Of a stretch of 64,000 bases of DNA, positions 47,261-58,149 are shown piece after piece. Each line of letters starts with the position of its first letter. Position 1 is the first letter of the stretch. The position numbers were made by a program, and so were the translations under genes. This DNA comes from Cucumis sativus (taxonomy: Eukaryota > Streptophyta > Magnoliopsida > Cucurbitales > Cucurbitaceae), in the NCBI RefSeq assembly GCF_000004075.3, contig NC_026658.2, positions 5,766,001 to 5,830,000 on the forward strand, written 5' to 3'. The notes beneath the pieces are model-generated. The model did no database searches. It had not been told where the DNA came from and worked only from the letters and a program-made list of their open reading frames with translations.

Positions 47261-49722
47261 ATGGCGACTCACCTCTTTTCTCGCTCTCTCCCCAAAACCC
47301 TAATCTGGACGTCTACGTTCTCTCGTTCCTTTCTCACTGCCACCGGAGCCGCCATCTCCGCCTCTTCCCCTTCCTCTTCCTCCCTTATCCGCCGCCTCCG
47401 TCCCCTCGCTGCTATACTCGCCGCTGATTTCAGATGTCACTCTGCGGCTCCCAGCCTGAGAGACTTCTCTACCCGTGCCACTTCTTCGTCTCTCAATGAT
47501 CCCAATCCTAACTGGTCTAATCGCCCACCCAAGGAGACCATTTTGCTTGATGGCTGTGATTTTGAACACTGGCTCGTTGTCATGGAGAAGCCTGATGAAC
47601 AACTCACCAGGGATGAGATTATCGACAGCTATATCAAAACGCTTGCCATGGTTGTCGGAAGGTTAATTCTTGTTTTCGTCGATTGTATTGAATCTCTCTG
47701 TCTTTCCTCCCACGTTTGGCTACTCTTCTGATGATTGGACTTAATCGTGTCTCTTTTGTTATTTTAGTCTTTCATTTTTTTAATTGCTGCTGAAGAAAAA
47801 TATGAAGAGAAGAAATTTGGGTTTTGTGTTATCTACGGAAACATTTCCACATGGGAAATTTCTTAGTTTTTCTCCAATGGTTGAGACATTTCTCACGCGA
47901 CTTAAATATATGCGAGGATTCTGGCATGTACTATTTTCTGTATCCGTTCCTTCTCTAAAGGATAATCATGATGTTTATCGATCTGCGATAAATAGTATTT
48001 GTAGTCGTTCGGGTCCTTGATTTTTACTGCATTTTCTTATTTGGTTTCTTATTCCTACAGTGAGGAAGAAGCTAGAATGAAGATATACTCTGTTTCAACC
48101 AGATGCTACTTTGCATTTGGGTGCCTTGTTTCTGAAGAGCTTTCTTACAAAATCAAAGGTAAACTTTTTCGTCTTGTTTTCTGTTTCGTTGTGTTAGTCT
48201 TGGTTATTTCTTTATTTTGTATTGATCATACGGAGTTGTACCTGTTTCTCCTCAGAGCTGCCTAAGGTTCGTTGGGTCCTTCCTGATTCATATTTGGACG
48301 TTAAGAATAAAGATTATGGAGGTAATTCCTTATCTCATTAAGTATGCAAGTGATCATTTTACCTCTTTCAGTGTCTACTTTTACTGTTTCTATCGCATAC
48401 TCACCCTTTAGTTCTAAATGAATATTCCTCGTCTGGAGGCAGATCGCGTCCAGAATAACACGTTTTTATGCTAAAATGTTAACTAGACTTGTTCTCTCTC
48501 TCTCTCTCTCCCCCCTCTTTTTTTGTTTACTTTTTTTAAGAAGTTTATTTAAATTTAAAGCTGCTAGAAACTATAATTTTTTTTATGTCATAAGATTTTA
48601 TACATGATACGTTGTTCCCAGAAAAGAAGTTAAAATATGTCATTCTAAGTTAGTAAGTAGCTTTTCTCTTTACAAAAATGAAGACTATAGAGGAGATAGG
48701 ATGTTGTTAGATACTTGCTTGAAGAGTTGAAGCTCTTGTACGATAGTTTAGGATCCTGACCCATTCAGGTCATATTCTTAAGATGTTAGAAAACTAAAAA
48801 AATTGTCTGATTGTAATGCACTCTTGAGCAGATTGTCGTATTTCTTGCAAACAATTAGGGGTCAATTTAGAAGCCAGTATCTTTTTTGTTGTAGCGTCTC
48901 CCTTACTTGTTGGGAAACTCAGCAAATAGTATTGTGCTGGTTCACAAACTGTCATCTGATTTTCTGTGTATGTTTTTCCGTTTGGCAGGGGAGCCTTTTA
49001 TAGATGGACAAGCTGTTCCGTATGACCCAAAGTACCACGAGGAATGGATTAGAAACAATGCTAGAGCAAATGAGAGGAATAAGCGCAATGATAGGCCCCG
49101 CAATACTGATAGGTCAAGAAACTTTGAGAGGAGGAGGGAAAACATGCAAAATAGAGATTTTCCAAATCCTGCAACTGGACCTAACATGAGTGCACCAGCT
49201 CCAGGTGGTATGCCTCCCAACAACTTTAATCCCAGCATGCCTCCTCACAACCGCCAAGGCGATTATCCAGGAGGACCACCACCTCCGAACAATTTTAACA
49301 GACCACCACCGCCACCACCGCACAACTACAGCGGACCACCACCACCACCACCACACAACTTCAGCGGACCACCACCACCACCACCACACAACTTCAGCGG
49401 ACCACCACCACCACCACCGCACAACTTCAACGGACCACCACCACCACCACCGCACAACTTCAACGGACCACCACCACCACCGTACAACTTCAACGGGCCA
49501 CCACCTCCTCCACCAAACAACTTCAACGGACCACCACCTCCTCCACCGAACAACTTCAACGGACCACCACCACGCAACTATGCTTCAGCATCACCAAATC
49601 ACGGAGGAGGAGGAGGAGGAGCACCCCACAACTATGGGGGGCCACAGGAAAACAACTATTGGGGAGCACAGCAGCCAAACAACTATGGTGGACCTTCAAA
49701 CTCTGGCCGGGGACCTGCATAG
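47261..49722 (+). CDS. MORF8: Multiple organellar RNA editing factor 8 (MORF8/RIP1-like)
   Basis: MORF proteins bind PPR proteins in plastid and mitochondrial C-to-U editosomes; MORF8/RIP1 is dual-targeted. Four exons: 47261-47661, 48061-48158, 48256-48321, 48989-49722; 1299 nt, 432 residues. The N-terminus (about 1-70) is rich in Ser, Arg and Ala with few acids, as in a targeting peptide. The MORF domain follows: [95 protein letters not shown]. The C-terminus is a low-complexity tail with repeated [11 protein letters not shown] units, then GGGG and Asn/Tyr/Gly-rich sequence. Junction phases give the conserved [10 protein letters not shown] and NKDYGGEPFIDG. A decayed duplicate lies 0.6 kb downstream. 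Confidence 0.95.
49270..49572 (+). repeat. 33-bp coding minisatellite in MORF8
   Basis: Roughly nine units encode variants of an 11-residue motif, [11 protein letters not shown] (HNYSG, HNFSG, YNFNG, NNFNG). The central units are nearly identical at DNA level, being runs of CCACCA plus CACAACTTCA, which points to recent slippage or unequal exchange. The complementary strand and another plus frame are also open here, purely because of the repeat. Confidence 0.95.
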
Positions 49723-50342
49723 AACAACTACTATGAAGGGGTAAAAAAAGGCTAATGGTGGTGGATGGTCTAATATGTGCATAAAAATCAAGAAGAATAG
49801 TCTAGGCGGTCAGGGTAGTCTAACGGTGGTGGCTGGTCACTGCATTTTCGTTTTGGTGCTACAAACGATGAGTTTAATTTTGCTTTATGAGTCGGCATTT
49901 GTTTAAAATCTGTTTAAGTCTTGTGTACAATTTAATATATTCATGAGATGGTGTATCGTTTATAATGTTGTCTTTGTTCTGAAGTTGGCAATGATATTGT
50001 CTCTTTTGGCCATATCTCTTTTAAGCTTGCAACATACATGTGTATTTAATGTATGTGTAGTTAAAATAAAGTCAGAGATGTAAAATTATTTAATAATTTT
50101 AAAATGGATCAAAATTATAAGTAAATTCATACCAAGAGAAAGGAAGGAAAGACAAAAGAAAAATAGATCCTCCTTATATTTATGAAAATTTATATTAGGA
50201 ATGAATTTAATTTTACGTTTTAAAAATATAATAATAAATATTTAATTATTATATTAGCAAAAGCAAATCTTTAAACCCTTAAACCCTTTCAAAACCCTTT
50301 TTCTTTTTTCATTTTTTGTCTTTTTTGTTTCAACCTTCTCCC

Positions 50343-52127
50343 ATGGCGACTCAGCTCTTCTCTTTGTTTTCACGTTCCTTTCTCACTCCACCGGAGTCCC
50401 CCATCTCCGTCTCTTCTCACTCCTCTTCCTCCCTTCTCCGCCGCCTCCCTCCCCTCGCTGCTATACTCACCGCTGATTTCCCGTCACTCTGCTGCACCGA
50501 GCGTGAGGAACTTCTCTACCCGTTCCACTTCTTCGTCTATCAAAGATCCCAATCCTAACTGGTCTAATCGACCACTCATGGAGACCATATTGCTTGATGG
50601 CTGTGATTTTGAACACTGGCTCGTTGTCATGGAGAACAACTCACGAGGGATGAGATTATCGACAGCTATATAAAAACGCTTGCCATTGTTGTCTGAAGGT
50701 AAATTCTCATTTTCGTATATTGTATTGAATCTCTCTCTCTCTCTTTCCTCCCAACGTTGGGCTATCCTGAATCTGATGATTGCATTTATTCGTGTCTCTT
50801 CTGTGTCTTTTTTTCTTCGTTGTGTTGTTCTTGGCTATGTCTTTGTTTTGTATTGATGATATGAAGCTGTACCTTTTCCTCTTCAGAGCTGCCTAAGGTT
50901 CGTTGGGTCTTACCTGATTCATACTTGGACGTTAAGAATAAAGATTACGGAGGTTATTCCTGACCCCATTAAGTATGCAAATAATCATTTTATCTCTTTC
51001 GGTGTCTAATTTTACAGTCCTCACTCTTTAGTTTTGAAAAGAGGTCAGTCGTTCTGAAGAAGGCTTTATTTCAATTTAAAGCTACTAGAAGTTAAAATTT
51101 TCATAATATCATATGTCTTGTTCATTATACATTTTTCTCAGAAAAGAAGTTTGAAATACGTCATTCAAAGATAGTAAGTAGCTTTTCTCTTTACAAAAAT
51201 GTAGACTATTGAGGGGATAGAATGTTAGCTACTTACTTGAAAAGTTGAAGCTCTTGTATTGTATGATGGTTGAGGATCCTGACTCATTCAGGTCACATTC
51301 CTAAGATGATAGAAAGTTTAAAAACTTATCTAAGATTGCAATGCACTCTTGAGCAGACTGTCAATGCACTCTTAATTTGAAAGCCAGTATCTTTTTGTTG
51401 TAGTGTCTCCCTTGTTTTGGTTCACTTAAGGCTACAACTATTTTACCTTATTTTGGTGTTGTACAGAACTGTTATCTGACTTTCCGTGTATTTTTTCCCT
51501 TTGGCAGGGGGGCCTTTTATAAACGGACAAGCTGCTCCATATGACTCGAAGTACCACGAAGAATGGATTAGAAACAATGCTAAAGCAAATAGTAGGCGTG
51601 ATGTTAATGGTAGGCGCAATTTCGATAGGTCAAGAAACTTTGAGAAGAGGGAAAACATGCAGAATGGAGAATTTCCAAATAATGTTTCAGCGAGTCAACC
51701 TACTGGACCGAAATTGAGTCCACCAGCTCCAAGTAGTACACCCCTCCCAACAACTTTAGTCCTAGCATGCCTCCTCACAACCATGCTGGAATACCCCAAG
51801 GCAACTATCCGGGAGGATATCCGAACAATTTTAACAGACCACTGCCTCCGCCACCACCATACAACTTCAACAGCCCACCACCACCTCCTCACAACTTTAA
51901 CAGGCCACCACCGCAAAACAACTTTAACGGACCACCACCACCATCAAACCCTGGGGGAGCACCGCCAAAGCAACTATTGGGGTGCACCACAGCCAAACTT
52001 CAGCAGGCCGCCTGCACAGAACAACTGTGGAGGGATGCAACCTAACGCTGGTGGATGGTCTAATAATGTGCATAACAATCAACAAGAATGGTCGCCAACT
52101 GGTCAGGGAAGTCTCAAACTTACGTAA
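50343..52127 (+). pseudogene. Broken tandem copy of MORF8
   Basis: This is colinear with MORF8 but decayed. Exon 1 (50343 to about 50697) keeps the ATG and targeting-peptide region, then shifts frame at about 50480 and loses about 10 bases in the EKPDEQ region. Exon 2 is absent: intron-1-like sequence near 50800 joins directly to intron-2-like sequence, a deletion of about 0.4 kb relative to the parent. Exon 3 (about 50888-50952) and exon 4 (from about 51509) remain, with [18 protein letters not shown] intact. Exon 4 shifts frame again at about 51740 before the proline tail, which is shorter and not homogenised. No full MORF protein can be made. Confidence 0.9.
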
Positions 52128-52129
52128 TT

Positions 52130-53380
52130 CATTGATTTTTTTGAATTTAGTTGCTGCTTGGTTCAAACCTCAAATTCTACTAGTCGCTGGTCGCCGAGTG
52201 TTCGTTCTGGTGCTTACAAGCGGTCGAGTTTAGTTTTACTTTTTGGAGTAGGCATATGCTTTGGTGTTCTAAATGCAAGTATAGTTTAAAATATTCGTGA
52301 GATGTAATTAATTCATAATGTCTCCTTTACTATTGATATTTTTAATGATGTGTCTGATTTTTTGTTTTTAAGAAAATGCACTTCACGTTTTACTGTTGAT
52401 TTTTTTTTAAATTTCGAGATTATTATTAGAATTAGTACTCTATTTGATTGATGGTAATTCATTTGGAGCTTTATAATATATATTTCCAAGGTGACGGTAG
52501 ATAGGGATGTTGAATAGGAAATTTTGACATCAACAAAAATTTATCGGATCATTTGTTACCTAAAGCGTAAATAATTGAATTTGAAACTAATTAAAAAATT
52601 GATATGTCTCAAATTCAAATTGAAAACCTAAATTAGTCAAGTTAATGCTACATCAAATTAATTATTTTTAGGTTGCTAAATTCAATTGAACTAAAAAATA
52701 AGCTTAATTGAGCTGAAGAGTATGGATTTGGTTCATAGACCAACTAGACTCAAGCCTATAAAGTTCACCAATATTCTAAGCCCATAAAGTCCCTAAAGTC
52801 CACCACTTCTCACAAAGGTTGAAATTTTTTTTACTTGAGAAGGTATTTTTTCAAGACTCCAACTTCCCTCGAAGACGAAAGCTTCTTCGAAAGCTTCTTC
52901 AAAGACTCCATCTTCAAACATCACGTACTCGCTTTCTCAAATCAAGCATAAGCATCCAATCAAGAGAGTATCATAGGATTAAATTCTAGAAATCGAACTA
53001 CATCGCGTCAAATCAACAAAAATACAACATCAACTTAAGTTATCAACTCAAGTTCAACTTCCCAAATTAAATTTCTTCCAAAATTTCGTGTGAATAATGG
53101 TATTTGAATTTTTACCTTGAAGCAAAATTAATATTTTAAGCACCGTTTTAACCTCTAAATCTTAGAGAAGCAAGAGAAATATTTTCAGCGTGGAAATTGG
53201 AAGATGTAAAACTATAATTTATGCTAAAGTTATATTCTTTTGCACAATGATTTGATTGAACTACTATTCTTTTGCACAATGATTTGATTGAAATACTAAA
53301 AAAAACTCATATCAAATGTTCCATTGTTAACTTTTCTTTTCTATAATTCAATTGCTTAAGTTGAAAGGAAAAAAGGCAAA
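52130..53380. other. Intergenic DNA
   Basis: No gene was seen. A direct duplication of about 34 bp (ATTCTTTTGCACAATGATTT...) occurs at about 53233-53300. Other parts resemble decayed LTR or promoter DNA but cannot be assigned. Confidence 0.5.
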
Positions 53381-53827
53381 GTCAATTTATTTTTTTCTGT
53401 TGGCATGGACATTGAGCTTTTGCTCATACTGAGGGTAAAAGTTTTTGTCAGTTGTTGTCACTGCCTTTTCTTCAAGTATTCCAACACTCCTCCCGAGTTT
53501 TAACCTTTTTAATTGTGTAGAATTGAACGATCTTCGTGTAACTCTAATGGATCTAAATGTTCCAAGAATCTGCAGACAAGTAAAAGATACATATATAAGC
53601 ATTGTTGTGTGTGCGTTATGCAGTAGAAGAATTACTATCATATCATGTTGCAATGGAATTGCGACAGAGAGTAAGAGAAGTCCTTAGTTCGCACCTTTTA
53701 AGAAAAATTAATAACATATAAATACATAAGTTATTGATAAAATGAAAATCACCTGGAATGGGAGGAAAAGACCCCTTCAGACACCAGATAGTTGCTCTTC
53801 TTGCAAGCAGTAAAGATCAGTTGAAGG

Positions 53828-56800
53828 TTATCTTTCTGCAACCCCGGTGCACTGGAACGCCAAAGTAGAGGCTATAAGAACTTTGCAGGCTGTAGATTCA
53901 GCTTTTCTATTCTTAGCAACTTGAATTTGATCTGCCAGTGATGCTTCTTTCCACGTTTGACCTTTCTTTATGAGATCCAGATCCAGTTTTTCCCAGCATG
54001 GGTTTTGCGGTGCCACTGATGCTATACTTCCTTGAGCAGTGACTGCACCATTTATTGAAATCTTTTTGCGAATCTACATTCAAAGACAAGCGAAAGAGGA
54101 TAACATGAACATAAGAAGACATAAAAACATGAGAAGATCCTTGATATCATAAACCTGCATTTGTATTGATAGTTCATTTTACATTTCAGAGCACTGGCAA
54201 ATTAAAATGAAGAAAGCTGGCCAAAAGATTTACATTTCCAAGTTGTTGTGATAGGTGGATTTTTTGTTATAGATCCGTTCATGGCATGCTTGCTATCATT
54301 TAGATTCATCTAGAAGAAATGAGGAATCACAAATTTCACATTTCTACTCGAGGAACAACAATTTCGATCAAACTATTTGAGTTAATCAACAGAACCTCCC
54401 TGATGTTTACCTTTTTCAATCTCTGCTTAAGCTTTGATCTCTCAATGGTAGTCGATTTCTTCTTCTTTCTCAGGTTGTCATCTTCTTTTCCCTTTCTTTT
54501 CCCCTCATCTCTTCTTCTGGAACACATTTTCAACTTCTTCGTTTTGGCATTGTCATCCCCTTTTTCTTTCTTACCAACCCTCCTTTGGACTTTTTTCATT
54601 TTCGCATTCTCTCTCATCGCTTTTAACTTTTCCTTCTCTGCAACCCGTCGAAGCTCTTGGTGAAGTGTTTCTTGTTTTATCTTGTCATAGCTGTCCCAGT
54701 CGAGTTCTTGTTCTTCCTTCCCTCCTTTCTTTGCAGCAACAGCAATGCTTTCCATCCACGATAGAAAGAATGTCTCATTTAATCTCTTCTTCATTAGTCT
54801 CTTTCCCCAAACACGTCTGAGTGAAGAGCTAATTTTAACCTTTACCTGATCACTGCAAATAGAACAATGGACGATTCAACTGCCTAGCATGTCAATACCT
54901 TATGAAAAGACGAGATTTGCCTCATCAAGCCGAACAGTTCCACTTGATGATGAAGAAACTCTCTTAACTAATAAGTTTCGGTGAATATTCAAACACAGTT
55001 TTTTAATATTTTAATGGCACAGGTTAAAGTGCAAAATGTTGAGATTTTGGAGTCAATGACATCAATTATAGGATTATGAGAGTCGAGCATTCTTTTCCCA
55101 CAGCCTTATTGAACTATAGGCCAGGATGGTTACAACATAATCGAAGATAAGAAGACATTTATGATTTCAGGGGAGATCCTAAAACGGGATTTTCCCCCCT
55201 CTTCTGTTTTATAAGAGATCTTTAGTGTAGATTGCTGGTTTACAATTTAGACTTACATTAGACCTCTTATTAATTCTATAAAAAAAAGTTAGCGGTTTTA
55301 CCAAAATGAAAATGCTGCAAGAAACTTTTGCTTTTAATATAAATATTTAACAAAGTCTAAAATCATGTGGTTTTAGTTCTTCTGTTATGCACAAGGAAAA
55401 CCAGCAATCTTCCACGTACAAGCACCTACTATGTGACCAATTTATATAGTTTATCTAAACTTCCAACCTTATGTTTGAATCCTTAAACTTTTTTCCATTT
55501 ATTTTCTACTAATCATTTAATGCCCAGGTAGTAATTTCCCTCGTGATTCCATCCACCTTCGGTTCTAATTTCTAACATACTAAAACAACACATCAACCAC
55601 CTGATACATATCCTCATAATCTGTTGTCCAGCTACTCTACCCTCCTAGTACCCATTTCCATCATTACGCTGAAAACATGATTATAACATGTAAAAATACA
55701 ACCGCCTATATGGCATCTTCCAAACTTATGGTTAAACAGCGCATTTTTCGAATTCATTTAAGAATTAAGAAATACAATGTGAAAGAATAAGATGAAACCT
55801 GTGAATGCGGGGATATTCGGACATCTTCCTTCTCACCTGCAATATTCAAGGAGAAATGAAAAAGTTGAGAACTTTAGATTGGGGAATATGATTGGTGAGT
55901 CGATCTAAAAGTTGAACTATCCATACTGAACGTGCAAAATATGCTTTCCTTTTCCATCATCTTTCAATGCTTATTTTCCCTTTTTAACGTGTATTAGATG
56001 GAAAAGACTAGCAGTGGGAAGAGAGCCATGTATGTCAACAAATAGTAGGATGTTTGGAGCGAGACAGGAATCGACAATGTGCAGAAAGCCTAAATTCAGT
56101 TCAACAGCAGCAAGAAAGTACAGATAAACATAAGTTGGGAAAACCTCACCTCGGGGTCTCTCAAGGCTTCAATTGTTCTCTGCTTGATTCGTGTACGAGT
56201 TTCTGCAGATAATTAAAGGTTAAAATCCCAAACTCCACCTGAGTGTAACCTAGCCTTAAAATTCACCACTTCTTCCTACTAAATGTTCTTACCCAGGTTG
56301 TGTTTCTTGCCCTTGTTCCATGGCACTCTACCTTTATTTGCCAGTCCTATCTTTTTTCGTCTTTGCCATTCCTTGTCATTTTCAGTCTCAAGATTTTCTG
56401 GAGAATCATCTTTGTTGCTCAAAACCTGCTTCTCAATAGAACATGAGGAACACTTAGACTTGTAGCACTCACCAAAGTTGGAATTTCTACCCTCATCAAC
56501 CATGAACAGGAAGGCTTGTGAAAAACTCGTTCTGTTGAAGATATTGAAAGGAGAAAAGACTGAATCATTCCTTACTATAGACATCTGATGATTAATTGGC
56601 GCAGCATTCGAAGGAAAATTTATATTGGCTACTGGGTAATAAGAAATCTTCCAGAGGGCAGGATTTGGGGCAAGCTTAACTGTAAATGTTGTACCTAATA
56701 ATCTCCTGTAATACATTCAGAAATGCAATGAAATAAATGTCTTGCAACAACGAATTGAAACATCTTATATTTTCTCTTTTGACCCCTCGCTTCTATCTGA

Positions 56801-57658
56801 CTAGTAGATATTAATGCTATAAAATAATCAATGAAAAACAATGTATAAAAAGAGTTTCATTATCGCTCCAATCTTTTGGTGGTTGCTTAGATGTACATGC
56901 CATCACTGATGAGTGTCAAAACAATAATGTGAAAGGTTATCTATGTTTCAACTCCAAAATGAGGAACATAATCCAACCAATATTGGTGACTGCATTCCAA
57001 AATGAAGTGACTAACTTCCTTCATTGTATCCAACCAAAGAAATGTCCTAAAGCCTAGCTCAAATTCATGTTTTCTATTAATCCGACCCGCCAGGAAAATA
57101 AATATTTGCTGTGTTCACATATTTCCCATGAATATAAGCCAAAAATAAAATAAAATAAAACAAAATCTTAACATCAGCATAGCTAAGCGGTTAAAACATC
57201 GACTTCTTCTATCGTGATTGGAGTTCAAACCCCACCCTTTCGGTCCTACCCTTGCATTTGTTGTCCTCCAAAGCTCAAATTATCCATAATTGTTAAAGGA
57301 CACTAGTAGCAACGAAGAACAAGGTCTTAAATGCAGGAATGTATGTTAATAATTAAGTCCCATTGCCCTTCAACTTCCTTCCCTATCCCTTCACAATACT
57401 GACCCCCACTTGTTCTAAAACCGAAAGAACGCAGCTGAAGCCAGAAAATCCATGGCCACTTCCTTGCAAGCTAAAACAGAGATGTTAAAGGGAGAAAATT
57501 ATGGTGGGGAGTTAGAATGAGACAGGAAAGCAAAGAAAAAAAAATACAAAGTTTCGTTGAACCCATAAGAAGAAAATTTCCGGCGAACTTGAAAATGTAG
57601 GAGAATGGAGAGTGAGTTACATGTGAATGTATGGCATCCGAGTAAAGTGGCAGTCCAT
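53828..57658 (-). CDS. NUMOD3-motif protein, probably organelle-targeted, function unknown
   Basis: A plant protein family carrying NUMOD3 (nuclease-associated modular domain 3), a DNA-binding motif first known from GIY-YIG and HNH homing endonucleases; no nuclease domain is present here. Six exons: 57658-57621, 56705-56293, 56202-56150, 55836-55799, 54852-54411, 54073-53828; phases agree, 1230 nt, 409 residues. Seen: a basic, acid-poor N-terminus (organelle targeting inferred); IGLANKGRVPWNKGKKHN then ETRTRIKQRTIEALRDPEVR (first NUMOD3-like unit, about 132-168); HSDQVKVKISSSLRRVWGKR (second, about 180-200); LDWDSYDKIKQE; a long Lys/Arg-rich, probably coiled-coil stretch (about 235-325); WEKLDLDLIKK and SLADQIQVAKNRKAE near the C-terminus. 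The ATG exon is only 38 nt. The start is the first in-frame ATG after an upstream stop. Confidence 0.85.
57177..57300 (+). mobile_element. tRNA-derived SINE-like sequence in intron 1 of the NUMOD3 gene
   Basis: A box-like TAGCTAAGCGG (57180-57190) and B box-like GAGTTCAAACCCC (57221-57233) are spaced as in a tRNA-type RNA polymerase III promoter. The sequence between them does not fold into a complete modern tRNA by eye, and a non-tRNA body follows. This fits a SINE head or a degenerate tRNA pseudogene, opposite in direction to the host gene. Confidence 0.5.
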
Positions 57659-58140
57659 AAGGTGGAGACCGATGAAGAAAACGGCGAAGGCGAGATGGGT
57701 CCGAAAGGGGTTTGCAGCAGAGGAAGAATCCGAAGGACCCAACAGCCCAAATGGCCATAAATCCAAAATCGAACATTTGAGTTTGGTGATTTAGTTATAT
57801 AAATGATCAAATTGCGCTTTGAAACTTATAACCATTGTATAAACCCATTGCATTTTTGTGATTGGATTGGATAGATCACCTGCTCTCCAACTTCAACTCT
57901 CAACATAGATTAGAGCTGTCAACAGCTCAAATTATGTATTAACATCAAGAGGTTGAATTAAAAAAACCTTAATGTAAAGTATAAAAAATAGCCTTAATAT
58001 TACTTATTCTTAATGAAAATTATTATTACCTTCCTAGGTTTGAATTTTAAAAGGTTTTCTAATCATTTACACGTCAATCTTTCAAAATTTTATAAATGAA
58101 ATTTCGAGAGTTGTATTAGTATTCTTTATCTTTTCGAAAC
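57659..58140. other. Upstream region of the NUMOD3 gene
   Basis: On the minus strand, GC-richer DNA at about 57800-57660 is probably the leader; the frame is open upstream of the chosen ATG to about 57790 but has no other ATG. Beyond 57850 the DNA is AT-rich with no other signal. Confidence 0.4.
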
Positions 58141-58149
58141 AAAGTTAAC

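Noticed and set aside
49114-49744. Long open frames on the other plus frame and on the minus strand across the MORF8 tail
   Set aside because: They arise from the 33-bp CCACCA-rich repeat, which is open in several frames (His/Thr, Trp/Val and Gly repeats). Only the frame continuous with the MORF domain is supported.
54319-54663. 114-codon plus-strand frame rich in Phe and Ser
   Set aside because: It is the complement of the Lys/Arg-rich exon 5 of the NUMOD3 gene, a composition artefact.
57177-57250. A functional tRNA gene
   Set aside because: A and B boxes are present, but no acceptor stem or anticodon arm pairs convincingly by eye, so a SINE-like element is preferred.
57471-57810. Frames of about 100 codons in the leader of the NUMOD3 gene as alternative starts
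   Set aside because: After splicing at the GTAACT donor (57620) they meet a stop at once; only the frame starting at 57658 joins exon 2 in phase.
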